DNA of 28,359 nucleotides from Nymphaea colorata (taxonomy: Eukaryota > Streptophyta > Magnoliopsida > Nymphaeales > Nymphaeaceae): the NCBI RefSeq assembly GCF_008831285.2, contig NW_022204847.1, positions 1-28,359 of the forward strand, written 5' to 3'. Position numbers and translations under genes: made by a program. A model generated the notes under the pieces. That model ran no database searches, was not told the origin of the DNA, and saw only the letters and a program-made list of their open reading frames with translations. This document shows positions 9,800 through 18,668 of the stretch, piece by piece (position 1 is the stretch's first letter; every line of letters begins with the position of its first letter).

Positions 9800-10714
9800 A
9801 TATGATTTTTGACCAAATGTATAGCCTAAAAAAAACATCTGTGTGATCTTTGGTCAAATTTAGATTTGGGATTTGGTTCTTTTGCAAGACACAAACAATC
9901 AAAGATACATAGATGACAATACGTGGGTTTTTTTGTTTTGAATAATTTTTCATAAGGAGTTTTTTTTTGTAAAGCACTTGTTGAAGTTTGATAGATTAAA
10001 TACACGGCTGTCAATACACACTGGTCCCAACAAGGCCCTAGCAAACCAGATTGGAATTTAAGGGCTCGAGCCACATCTAAAATGTCATGGTGTTTTCTTT
10101 CAACTACACCATTTCGTTGTGGTGTATAAACACATGTCTGTTGATGAACAATGCTTTTTTCATGAAAAACATCATTCATCTCCCTTAAAAAAATCGACTC
10201 CGTTATAAGTTTTAACAATTTTAACCTCAGCTTTATATTGCCTTTCTATCATATTGATAAAATATTTTAATAGATGAGTAGTTTCATGCTTAAAACACAT
10301 CAAATAAACCCACACTGCTCCAGAAAATAAGGCTTGGGAATATGGTCCCAAATATCACAATGCAACAAATCAAATGGATGATTTGAACAAGAGACACTTT
10401 CATTAAAAGGTAATCTAGACTGTTTTGTTAGTTTGCATACGTCACAATAAAATGTTTACATTTTAATGCTAGATTATGGCTGAGAAAGAAGATAATTCAT
10501 GGCTTGTGATGGATGCCCAAGTCTAAGATGCCATATATCTGTTCACTTGAGACTACAGTTCATTGCCAACTGTTAATGTGAACGATCAGAGATCTTACAT
10601 ACGAACAGGCCATCTCTCAAACTACCTAGTCCAATCATTGTCCTAGAATTCAGGTCCTGCAAGGAGCAACCATTGGAACCAAAGATGACTTGACATTTAG
10701 TAAGTGAAACAAGT
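9800..10714 (-). pseudogene. Copia integrase fragment, broken
   Basis: Minus strand, continuing from the gag-protease frame to its right. In order: a histidine/cysteine zinc-binding region (WHLRLGHPS, then CDVCKLTKQ), a catalytic-core piece with LLHCDIW (catalytic Asp), and a conserved block with TPQRNGVVERKHH (catalytic Glu), ARALKFQ and TPYEKLF. The last part (YTFGQKSY, up to about 9800) is reached only through a frameshift in a T run near 9831, and the homology then stops at repeat X. Several in-frame stops lie in the zinc-binding half. The only longer open stretch is 9826-10218. In a live Copia this enzyme inserts the cDNA into the host chromosome; here it is dead. The rest of pol (integrase C-terminus, RT N-terminus) is missing. 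Confidence 0.85.
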
Positions 10715-11341
10715 TTACTTACTGATACAATTTGGAATATAGTAAATATTTTTTAGTATCAAAGAAAGTTGTAGAGAGGCTTCACCAATCTGAGTAGCAT
10801 GTACCATGGTTCCATTTGGTACTTTTATGGGATAAGGTGATTGTAAGACAATAACATTAGACAGAAAATTAGGGGACGATGACATGTGGTCAGAGGCACC
10901 ACTGTCAATGATCCATGTGCTTGATTGTGAATATATCATACCTGCAAAATGAGATTGACCATTGGGCAGCTCTGGCAGAAGAGCAGTTCGATCTTTAAGA
11001 AGTTGTTTTAACTTATTGTATTCATCCATGGTTAGAACATGAGCTTGATCCTTGCTTCGATTAGGCAAAACAATAGACACTGAAGCATTAAAATGTATTT
11101 TATCTCCATCTATGGCATTAGTACCACAAGCTCTTTGTTTTCCTCCTTTTAAGTTGGGAGGGCATCCATTTAGCTTGAAACATCTCCCCCTTGAGTGACC
11201 TACTGTGTGGCAGTGACTACAATATAAAGAAAAAGAGAGAGAAAGGCAAGAAGAAAGGAGACAAAGTTTGACATGGTTCAGTTCAGGAGAACCTTCGTCC
11301 ACACTAGGAAAGGCTTTCTTGCCGTTTTTCACACTATTCAT
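10715..11341 (-). pseudogene. Copia gag C-terminus plus aspartic protease
   Basis: An open frame of 208 codons. Residues 41-54 form a gag zinc knuckle of CX2CX4HX4C type (CSHCHTVGHSRGRC), followed by a Lys/Gly-rich linker. WIIDSGASDHM near residues 142-152 is the retropepsin active site (Asp-Ser-Gly), followed by PNGTMVHATQIGEASL as in plant Copia proteases. The ATG at 11341 is not a natural start: most of gag is absent upstream and the first ~38 residues do not look like gag. The frame ends at the protease/integrase boundary and homology continues into the integrase remnant to the left. It is a fragment of a polyprotein, not a stand-alone gene. Confidence 0.85.
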
Positions 11342-11924
11342 CCTATGTAGATCAATATATTATATATGGCAGCATGAAGCAGCATAAATCACCCTGTAAC
11401 TGATGAGAGATTTTTGGATATAATGATTTCATTGGTTTCTTTATTTCCTCTAACGTTTCAATTTGAGAGACGTGAGCCAATTCAACATCATTATGATCTT
11501 TCTTTTTCTCTTTTCTTCTTAACGTTTCATCAGGATCATTTTCTTTTTCTCCTTGACTTTTAGTGTAAGAAACGTGGTCTAGATCAGGACCATTATGGCT
11601 CACACATGATAATCGATTGTTTGAATTTGATTTATACCTTCCATTTGTTGGGGCCATTACTGATTGACATTGCATAGGAAGATTTGTTTGGTGCTGAGTG
11701 TGACGTTGCAGTTTCCATTTTCTGTTTTCATTTTGGTGAGACATTGTAGTTGTGTTGGGTGTTTCAGCATTTGAGTGAAAACTTCCATTTGTTCCTTGCA
11801 GCTGTCGATGCCATAGCTGGATGTTGCAGTTGATTTGGGCATTACATTATTTGATTGAAAACTTCCTTGTTGGCTCGATTTGTCAAAATTGTCGTGAGCC
11901 AGATTTGAATAGTTTTCTTTAATA
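11342..11924 (-). other. Unassigned spacer between Copia RNase H end and gag
   Basis: If two Copia copies lie head to tail, the shared LTR should be here, but I found no TG..CA ends or primer site. It contains two copies of atttgaNtgaaaacttcc (11769-11786 and 11849-11866, 80 apart). On the minus strand it reads as Lys/Glu/Asn-rich open stretches (11352-11744 and 11657-11842) with no known domain. A degenerate LTR, a gag N-terminal remnant or unrelated filler are all possible. Confidence 0.35.
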
Positions 11925-12790
11925 TGCCCCCCCGTAAATGGGAATGGCTGATGACTTTGAGTTTGTCTTGTAAGTCAAAAAATTGATCTTTCCTCAAGGC
12001 TTTGGTGCATATGTCTACAATTTGGCCAGAAGAATTGACGTATCTAGTGGTCAGGCACCCTGAACTGGTAATTTCGCGCACATAATGATAATCAATCTGA
12101 ATATGTTTTGACTGATTGTGGAAAACTGGATTTTTTGTTAATAAATAGTGTTCATATTATCACAATGAAGAATAGGTGCTTTCGTAATTGTAATGCCAAT
12201 ATCTCGAAGGTTTTGAAGGAGCCAAGTCAATTCTACAGCTGTTGATGCCATGGAGCAATATTCAGCCTCTGCGCTGGATCGAGCGATGGTGGATTGCTTT
12301 TCTGCACTCCAGGAAATACAGTTAGCTCCTTGGAAAGTACAGTACCCTGTCATGGATCTTCCAGTGAGATGGCATCCAGCCCAATCCGCATCTGAGAGGG
12401 CATATCTATCCATGGTGCTTTGAGAAAGGATATGAATGCCGTAGTCGGTAGTTCCTTTGATATATCAGAGAATACGCTTGGCAATTTGAAAGTGAGTTTG
12501 AGTTGGATTTTGCATAAATTGGCTGATAAAATTCACTGAAAAAGTTATCTCTGGTCGAGTGATTGTCAAGTATTGTAATGCTCAAACTATATCATGATAA
12601 AGAGTTGGATATGAAAAAGGTGAAGTATCTAGAAGAGCTAGCTTGGCTGCCATAGGGGTGTTCATAGGTTTGCAATCAAGCATTTGAGCTCTTTCCAAAA
12701 TGTCCTAAGCATATTTTGTTTGAGTGAGAAACAGACCATCGTAGGTATGCAAGGCTTCGATCCAAACAAAATAACTTAGTTGTCCCATAT
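11925..12790 (-). pseudogene. Copia reverse transcriptase C-terminus plus RNase H
   Basis: Minus strand from 12790. It opens with MGQLSYFVWIEA, then GLFLTQTKYA, ILERAQMLDCKPMNTPMA and ALQYLTITRPEITFSVN, the C-terminal RT connection region of plant Copia. RNase H follows with its acidic residues visible: SDADWAGC, SSAEAEY and LHCDN. The tail has TRYVNSSGQIVDICTKALRK and HLRGGIL. A G-run (plus tgcccccccg, 11925-11934) at the end is the likely polypurine tract. At least three in-frame stops and a frameshift break it; the longest open pieces are 12138-12413 and 11842-12081. The N-terminal RT with its YVDD motif is missing because homology stops at repeat X. It lies upstream of gag-protease-integrase on the same strand, the wrong order for one element. 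Confidence 0.9.
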
Positions 12791-12791
12791 C

Positions 12792-13297
12792 TTTCTATGA
12801 ATCTGTCTTATTTGCAACAATGTATTACCGTTGCCAAATAGCCTCTTAAATCTACCCAAGGGTTGAAAGTTTTTGTTGGGTTTTTGGATCTAGATACTAA
12901 ACCAAATGTAAAACCATACCAAACCCAGAAGCAAAAAGTAGGTGGATATATGTTTGTATGTGTACGTATGTATTGTTCTTTTGTGTACTCGATGCTCCAA
13001 CTGTTTAAACCATTACAAATTAGTCTTTAAAAGAACAGTTAATTGTTGCTAAAACACTGGGAACTGTTGCTATGAACATATCGTAAACCATTACTAATGC
13101 TCATTTTTGACAACTAGTTTTCAGTGATACATATATATATATAGACTCAGGTCATCCCGACTTCAATTCAATTACAGCCACCCAATATAATGCATTGAGC
13201 ACGTAAATAAATGCATTCCTCAGTACGAGTCCCTAAGTGATCTACTGTGAGACATCGGAGGATTTCTCTATGCAAAGCTGGGAGGAGAAATTCATGG

Positions 13298-13300
<3 letters not shown>
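12792..13300. repeat. Direct repeat X, copy 2 (right of Copia remnant)
   Basis: Same orientation as the copy at 9306-9797, starting at ctatgaatctgtcttatttg and ending near ggaggagaaattcatgga before an (AT)n run. It has a gap near its start relative to copy 1, and an extra segment (about 13108-13173: gacaactagttttcagtg, a TA run, actcaggtcatcccgac). Its left edge touches the reverse-transcriptase fragment. Confidence 0.85.

Positions 13301-13333
<33 letters not shown>
13299..13333. repeat. (AT)n microsatellite
   Basis: A clean TA dinucleotide run directly at the right edge of repeat X copy 2. The minus frame at 13168-13368 is Tyr-Ile-rich because of it. Confidence 0.95.
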
Positions 13334-13336
<3 letters not shown>

Positions 13337-13477
13337 AAAAAGAGATATAATATATGTGTTCTTTCCAAAACTTAAACTGGTTCGACATTATACAAATCAA
13401 CCTCTAGTTACTAATATTTTGATCTCACTGCCTCTCTCTCGTATATGGTAGAATAGACCCCATATGACTAAAGTAGC

Positions 13478-14090
13478 GGTGGATTAGGCTGGACCAAGGC
13501 TTGACAAAGCCATGCTTGGGCTGACCCAAAGCCTTTATCGGCTATCCAAGCTTGGTCTGTTTAGTTATCCGGCTGGGCCTGACCATCAACTTCATGTTTA
13601 TCTTCTATCCGATCCGATATCTAGGCGCGGAGGGGGAGGGAGGGGGCACCTAGACCATGACCCCACCCAGCTAATAAAAAAACAATTACATTAAAAAAAC
13701 TAAAAACAATTAGTTGCATAATGTATTTTTTGGATTCGAGTTTGGTTTGGCCCTACCCGGATAAGTTTGTTGGACCGTTTGGGCCGCCCTTGGAAAAAAT
13801 CCTCGCTCTTCCCCTGCCGATATCTATCCTTATTTGAAACTCTTCACATTTCATTTTCTAATATTTTGGAAACCATTGGGAATATGTCAAGAGTTTGTAT
13901 GGGAGTCGATCTGCTGGCATCATGCCAAAAGTTGTGGGAAAAAAAAAGGATAAAGATATGTATTTGGGCCAAGTCAAGCCCCCGATACCCGACCCAGGCC
14001 AGCTATCCCTACGAGTTTTTTTATCTGCCCATTAGGTCAAATGGGTCCCAATTGTCCATCCGGTGCCTGGCCCAGTGCCTACCCTCAGAG
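13478..14090. repeat. Cluster of GC-rich islands (ggctggacc / cccgatacccgac)
   Basis: Three islands lie close together: about 13478-13660 (aggctggaccaaggcttgac, cggctgggcctgacc, a G-rich run ggaggggga near 13630), 13735-13800 (ggccctacccgg, gggccgcccttgg) and 13960-14090 (cccccgatacccgacccagg, ccggtgcctggcccagtgcc). Words repeat with slight variation, as in the islands at 74 and 3720. The open frames at 13512-13694 and 13767-14147 cross them but show no domain. I infer one degenerate dispersed repeat in several pieces. Confidence 0.4.
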
Positions 14091-14373
14091 TCAAGTCATA
14101 GTGTTTTGGCAGCATATATAGGACTTTTTCTAGGAAGTTCCCACTGATCTTGTGTGAGTGAGAGGTTTGCCATCATTGAGAACTTACTTGTCAGCTAATT
14201 AACATTTTTGGGTCATGCATTTGAAAGAACCAAACATGGATTTTTTTGCACCCTTTAGATATGATAAAAGTCATTCAGTGCATCAGTTTATAGTAATGTA
14301 ATTAAAATATCATTAGACGCATTACAATGGAGCTAATTGGTCTTCACCTATAAAAATTAAAGACTACTTAAGA

Positions 14374-14423
14374 TATTACTAGTACTTTTATATGGTTAAG
14401 TTATTACTAGTACTTTTATATGG
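14374..14423. repeat. 22-base tandem direct repeat, 28-base period
   Basis: tattactagtacttttatat then gg occurs at 14374-14395 and again, identical, at 14402-14423, separated by ttaagt. The identity suggests a recent local duplication. Confidence 0.9.
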
Positions 14424-14429
14424 GACAAT

Positions 14430-14940
14430 TCTAGCATGTCGAATACCCAGTGTTGTTAGGTAATTATAAAGTTAAAAATCTATGGTTGAAAGCACCACAA
14501 ACAGTTGTTGAAATCACTACAAACTATTATAAAAACACACTACCACCACAAACTATAAACCGTTGCTAATACCCCTTCAGTGTCTATATTTTAGCAAATA
14601 ATTTTTTATTTTGAGATATATGACCAAATGTAGCATCCATCAAATTTGAATCCACACACACACACATGTTCAAATTTGTCATATGTCAGATCTTTTCTTA
14701 TTTCTAAAAAAAAAAACAATCGGTCGCTAAAGCATGCAGCTGTATTAGCAATAGTGTATCACATAGTACCTATTTATGGCACTTTTAGGAATGATTTATG
14801 GTGTTGTCAGTGACATATTTTAAATCTTTTAGTCGTCCAACATCTAGAAGATTAAAATGAATATATATGTATATTTGTTTATTTAATATTTATTTATCTG
14901 TATTTTTAATTATATTTATATTTATATTGGTTCTTCGTTC
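14430..14940. repeat. AT-rich stretch with CACTA-like ttgcta/gtcgcta words
   Basis: accgttgctaatacccc (about 14568) and cggtcgctaaagc (about 14720), with repeated cacaaac and tataaac words, resemble the sub-terminal repeats in repeat X and in plant CACTA derivatives. No terminal inverted repeat pair was seen. A short (CA)n run lies at 14652-14665. No gene. Confidence 0.3.
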
Positions 14941-15259
14941 TTGAAAACATTAATATTCAAAACGAATCTTGTTCTTACTAATTTTGCCTGTATTGCTAAA
15001 AATGATGCAAAACGACAAAAATGCATGAAGCTCCAATGCTGTGATGTATACCTTGTCCCTTCATTTGGGGCCAGAAATGCCACCACCTTCCTTGACCAGG
15101 AACTGTTCCGACGCAGTCAGGCTGGGTCTCCCCTTCCATTAATGATGAAAAAGAATACAAAGAAGAAAAAAAAATCAACAGAAAAAACACAATTAAGAAC
15201 CAGCATCACTAAACCTCGACACTCTTGCTCGCTCAGCAAAGAGATAGCCTCCAAAGACA

Positions 15260-16183
15260 AGTGATTTTTAACCACTTTGAGGAAAACCTTCTTCTCACTA
15301 TTGAGCCTACCAAAGAACCAGCGTCACTCTCTTAGTTCCTTGACACGAGAACTAAGAGCATGACAGTTTGTGATTAGAGTAACATGACAGTCTTCAGGAA
15401 TCCTCTATGTAAGAACAGAATCCATAATTCTGATCATGTTTGAGAAAAGAAACCTTTGTACCACCAACCTGGTTTTCCTGATTGGGGAGGCATTAAACCA
15501 AAGTGAACCAGCCACTTTATAAACATTTGCAACACAAGCAGTGACCATTTCCATCCACCACTCATCTCTACTCTGACAATGCCAAAAAGGACCGAAAATT
15601 ATGGTCTGTAGCCAGATATTTATCGCCTATTTTACACATTTTCCTTATTGTTGTTTATTCATGCTTGATCTTAACCACCTCTTTAGCACCACCTGATTTT
15701 TGGAACAGCATAGCTTCCAGATTATGATGTTGAAGCAGGCAAGCCAACACCATCCGAATTCTTTACATGAGAACCTCTTCCTCCACCACCAGTTCTAGAT
15801 AGAGAAAGAGTCTATTCTATGGAATTTATCAACCATGAATAGATGTATTGCTAAATGTTCATAGCATAAGTATCCCACAAACTTTACAAGTGACCATGAA
15901 TTCTAGATTTTTGGCTCACAAACTTTACAGGTTTAGAATTTTCTTTAGAACAAAGAAAATCTGCACTTTGCATGAGCCAAAGTTGAAGGCAATCTCCAAT
16001 GCATTGCACATGTCTCCATAGATTTCACTCAATGTGGGGCTGTATTAGCATTTCCTTAACAGACTTTCGAAGGAAAGGTTCTGCCTCCCCAAACAGATCC
16101 AATGGAATCTGCTTGAGTAAAACATCCCCGCAGTCTACCCAGAACTTCGTAAGCTCTCCATTCATCACCTTTCAAGTAACAGA
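15260..16183 (-). pseudogene. Probable LINE ORF2 C-terminal remnant
   Basis: Left continuation of the LINE on the minus strand. Near 16030-16150 a frame reads FWVDCGDVLLKQIPLDLF, in the place and style of the post-RT 'FW.D.W' region of plant LINEs. Further left, 15300-15600 holds one frame of about 130 codons with only two stops, containing HCQSRDEWWMEMV and ALSSRVKELRE. I cannot match this last part to a named domain. No poly(A)/poly(T) end was found, so the LINE 3' boundary is undefined. Confidence 0.45.
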
Positions 16184-17540
16184 TTAGATCCCCACCAAGA
16201 GAAAAAATATTGGGAAACATTTCCACATACCAAGACTTTTCCTACTCAAATATTTCTTCATGCATAATGAATCCCATATGCCCTGGTGAAAAATTAATGT
16301 ACATCCTAGAAGCAACAGGTTAGCTTCAGTGACCTCTTTAAATTTTATAATACTCATCCCTCCTTCCGATTTATGAAATGTCAAGACATTCATGGCATTT
16401 AAATGGGGCTTACCTGCGTCTGACTGTTCCTATAAAAACTGCACATAGTCTGTTCTATTTTCTTAATGACACCAAGCGGGCACTTGAACAGCAACATCCA
16501 GCAAATACAAAGTGCTTCTAATACTGATTTAATCAAGCAGATCCTACCTGCATAGGAAAGTAGCATTCGTTTTTCATAAACTTAGTCTACTTTGCATTTT
16601 TAAAACAATAAGAATCAGATCAACGTTCTCAAATTCGTTGGCTTGGGAGGGAGACCCAAATGTCGAGTAGGAAACTGTCCTAGTCTCTAGCCAAACTGAT
16701 TGCAAATACTTGCAATCTTGCTTTGGACCATATTGAAAGAGAAGAATGCTGATTTTTGAAGGTTAATCATCATTCCAGCATGGAGTTCAAATAGGAAAAA
16801 AAAAATTGTAGATGAAGAAAGCCATTCTTGAAGGCTTTTAAGAAAATCAAGATGTCATCAGCGTAGATTGTAGAAAAAACTCCCTCTATGCCTCTTCCAA
16901 TATGCGGGACTTCAATCATTCTTCTTTCCATTGCAGCTTGCAATGTACGTGAAAATATTTTCTTAACAATGAGGAATAAAAATGAAGATAAAGGGTATCT
17001 TTTTTGCAGACCCTGAGAATATCTAAAGCATTCACCTTGATGGTCATTAATCACAAGAGCATAAAAGGCATTTGTCATTACTGTCATTACTCTTTGAGTC
17101 CAAATAGGATGAAATCCCAAATGCAACGTGGCAGCTTGTACGAAAGTCCAGTTGACCCTGTCATATGCTTTTGATAGGTCTATCTTCAACATAAGCTAGT
17201 TGACCCTTAGACATTGCATATACTATCTCAAGCACAAGAAGGAGAGATTGATGGATGTTTCTAACTTTCAAAAAACAACCTTGCATGTTGGAAATGACCC
17301 ACTTTAGTACCTTCTTCATTCTCGAAACCATGATTCTGAAAATAAATTTCAGTACACTAGTTGCTTAACAAATTCTAAATCAAATTTAAGAATTAAGATT
17401 ATATGATTTCTGCCTAGTTTCTTAACAAACTTTCCTTTCTAAAAAAAAATCTCTAATTGCGACGGTGATATTAGTCCTTACCATGTCCCAATTATATTGA
17501 AAGAACGAATTCGGAAACCCATCCAGACCTGGTGCACTAT
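16184..17540 (-). pseudogene. LINE (non-LTR) reverse transcriptase, 5'-truncated and broken
   Basis: Minus strand. It begins abruptly at APGLDGFPNSFFQYNWD (17538), the start of the LINE RT core, so the endonuclease half is missing, a usual result of 5' truncation during target-primed reverse transcription. Then VLKWVISNMQGCFLKVRNI, KIDLSKAYDRVNW (17186-17148 region), VINDHQGECF, a degraded LQKRYPLSSFLFL where LRQGDPLSPFLF-type sequence is usual, and YADD (16854-16865), the catalytic motif, still intact. Beyond it come INLQKSAFF and AGRICLIKSVLEAL, then the post-RT HKSEGGMSIIKFKEV (ending at 16184). Frame changes occur near 17193 and between 16770 and 16393. In life it copies LINE RNA at a nicked target. 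Confidence 0.88.
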
Positions 17541-18345
17541 TTATTAATTGAAAAGGAAGGGGATGGCTCTTACAGATATGACAACTCGAGCAAATGCTGG
17601 ACTCACTGACAGAACTCAGACTGGACTTATCCAAGAGCCCATCTGCAACAAGATTTCGAACAAAAGATTGACTACAATGAGCTAACCGACCATGCCAGAT
17701 GGATGACTTATTATACTCTGTGACATTGGCTTCACTATGACTTGGAAAACATGAATCGGAAGGGTGAGGTTTTGACATCTGTGGAGCTCCTTCAAGGACA
17801 TACATATCTCCTTTGCGAGTGCCCTCAGCAAATGTCTTCTTGGTTCGAGCATCCTTGACATAAACAGAAGAGGGTGTGAATTCAATAGAGGATTGAGTAT
17901 CATCAATAAGCTTGGACACTGAAATAATATTTTTCTTGACACTTGGAACAACAAGAACATTATTTAATGGAATCGAAGAAGAGCCCATAGAAATTTGTAC
18001 ATTTCCAATGTGTGATATTGTGTGATGGGAACCATCTCCCATGACAACTGAGCCTTTATCTAAGTAAGGAAGAGCACTAGAGAGATTACCTGTGTCACCA
18101 GTAACATGAGCTGCTGCTCCAGAGTCCACATACCATTCTCCTTGCTCGTTTTGTTTCAAATGAAGCTTAGACAGGGCTGTCATGAGGAGTTGTTGTACGT
18201 CTGCTGAAACATTAGATGTCTGATTTGAGCCAGATGATGATGAAGCTGACCCTGCTGCTGCCTTGTTCTCACGTCTAATTTGATTATTTTTGTTCTGCGG
18301 AGTGGAAGACACGGGAGCTAAGCTCAGAGAGGCCTGATTGACCAA
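17422..18345 (-). CDS. Chimeric frame: Copia gag tail-protease-integrase N-terminus fused to LINE RT
   Basis: An uninterrupted frame of 307 codons. Residues 1-70 are a Ser/Asn-rich gag-pol linker. WYVDSGAAAHV (71-81) is the protease active site and MGDGSHHTISHIGNV the flap region. Residues 216-265 are the integrase zinc-binding region (HGRLAH, then CSSCHICKSHPLPF). At about residue 270 the sequence switches to LINE RT (APGLDGFPNSFFQYNWD) and stops at 17422. The Copia side lacks the integrase core, RT and RNase H; the LINE side lacks everything before the RT core. The simplest account is a 5'-truncated LINE inserted into Copia integrase with the frame kept by chance. A natural start is doubtful, since gag upstream is deleted. 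No evidence of expression. Confidence 0.85.
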   Translation of the reverse strand: MVNQASLSLAPVSSTPQNKNNQIRRENKAAAGSASSSSGSNQTSNVSADVQQLLMTALSKLHLKQNEQGEWYVDSGAAAHVTGDTGNLSSALPYLDKGSVVMGDGSHHTISHIGNVQISMGSSSIPLNNVLVVPSVKKNIISVSKLIDDTQSSIEFTPSSVYVKDARTKKTFAEGTRKGDMYVLEGAPQMSKPHPSDSCFPSHSEANVTEYNKSSIWHGRLAHCSQSFVRNLVADGLLDKSSLSSVSESSICSSCHICKSHPLPFQLINSAPGLDGFPNSFFQYNWDMVRTNITVAIRDFFLERKVC

Positions 18346-18400
18346 CAGGGGGAGGGAATCACATCAAACTGAAACCACTCACTGGAGGACGATGCAACCT

Positions 18401-18413
18401 GGCTCTGATACCA
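18401..18413 (-). other. Copia primer-binding site (initiator Met tRNA)
   Basis: The minus strand reads tggtatcagagcc, the usual plant Copia site complementary to the 3' end of initiator methionine tRNA, directly next to the LTR. It fixes the element's orientation and the LTR inner edge. Confidence 0.93.
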
Positions 18414-18668
18414 TGTAAGAATCTTCACAAAGAAGTCATCTCTCCGTATGCAAATCAGATATATTGAAAGGAGAGGATCAAAGCAGCCGGCTTAACACGG
18501 CCCTGCGTTCCTTGATCTTTTAATTAATCAATAACCCTAATAGGTTACAACAGATTTGTACATAAAATTATAAAATATTACAAGAGAGCCACCGCCTAGT
18601 AACTTTAGACGTGTGGATATAAAGAGAATGGATCGGGTCTGAACAAACCCGATCCCCATACGCTAACA
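18414..18668 (-). repeat. 5' LTR of the second Copia (255 bases)
   Basis: Read on the minus strand it starts tgttagcg and ends ttcttaca, giving TG..CA ends and near-inverted termini (tgttag/cttaca). A TATA-like tttatatcc lies about 45-50 bases in (plus 18616-18624). A perfect 9-pair hairpin (18630-18638 with 18647-18655) begins 13 bases from the outer end. No second LTR copy is in the window, because the element's 3' part was lost or displaced by the LINE. Only about 55 bases separate the primer site from the protease frame start, so nearly all of gag is deleted. Confidence 0.85.

Noticed and set aside
9306-13300. Repeat X as the LTR pair of the enclosed Copia
   Set aside because: The domain order between the repeats is wrong for a single element, and no primer-binding site or polypurine tract lies next to either repeat. 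Kept only as an alternative.
14996-15264. Two overlapping frames near 15.0-15.26 kb (plus and minus)
   Set aside because: Neither shows a known domain. The minus one might be the far end of the LINE, but nothing supports that directly.
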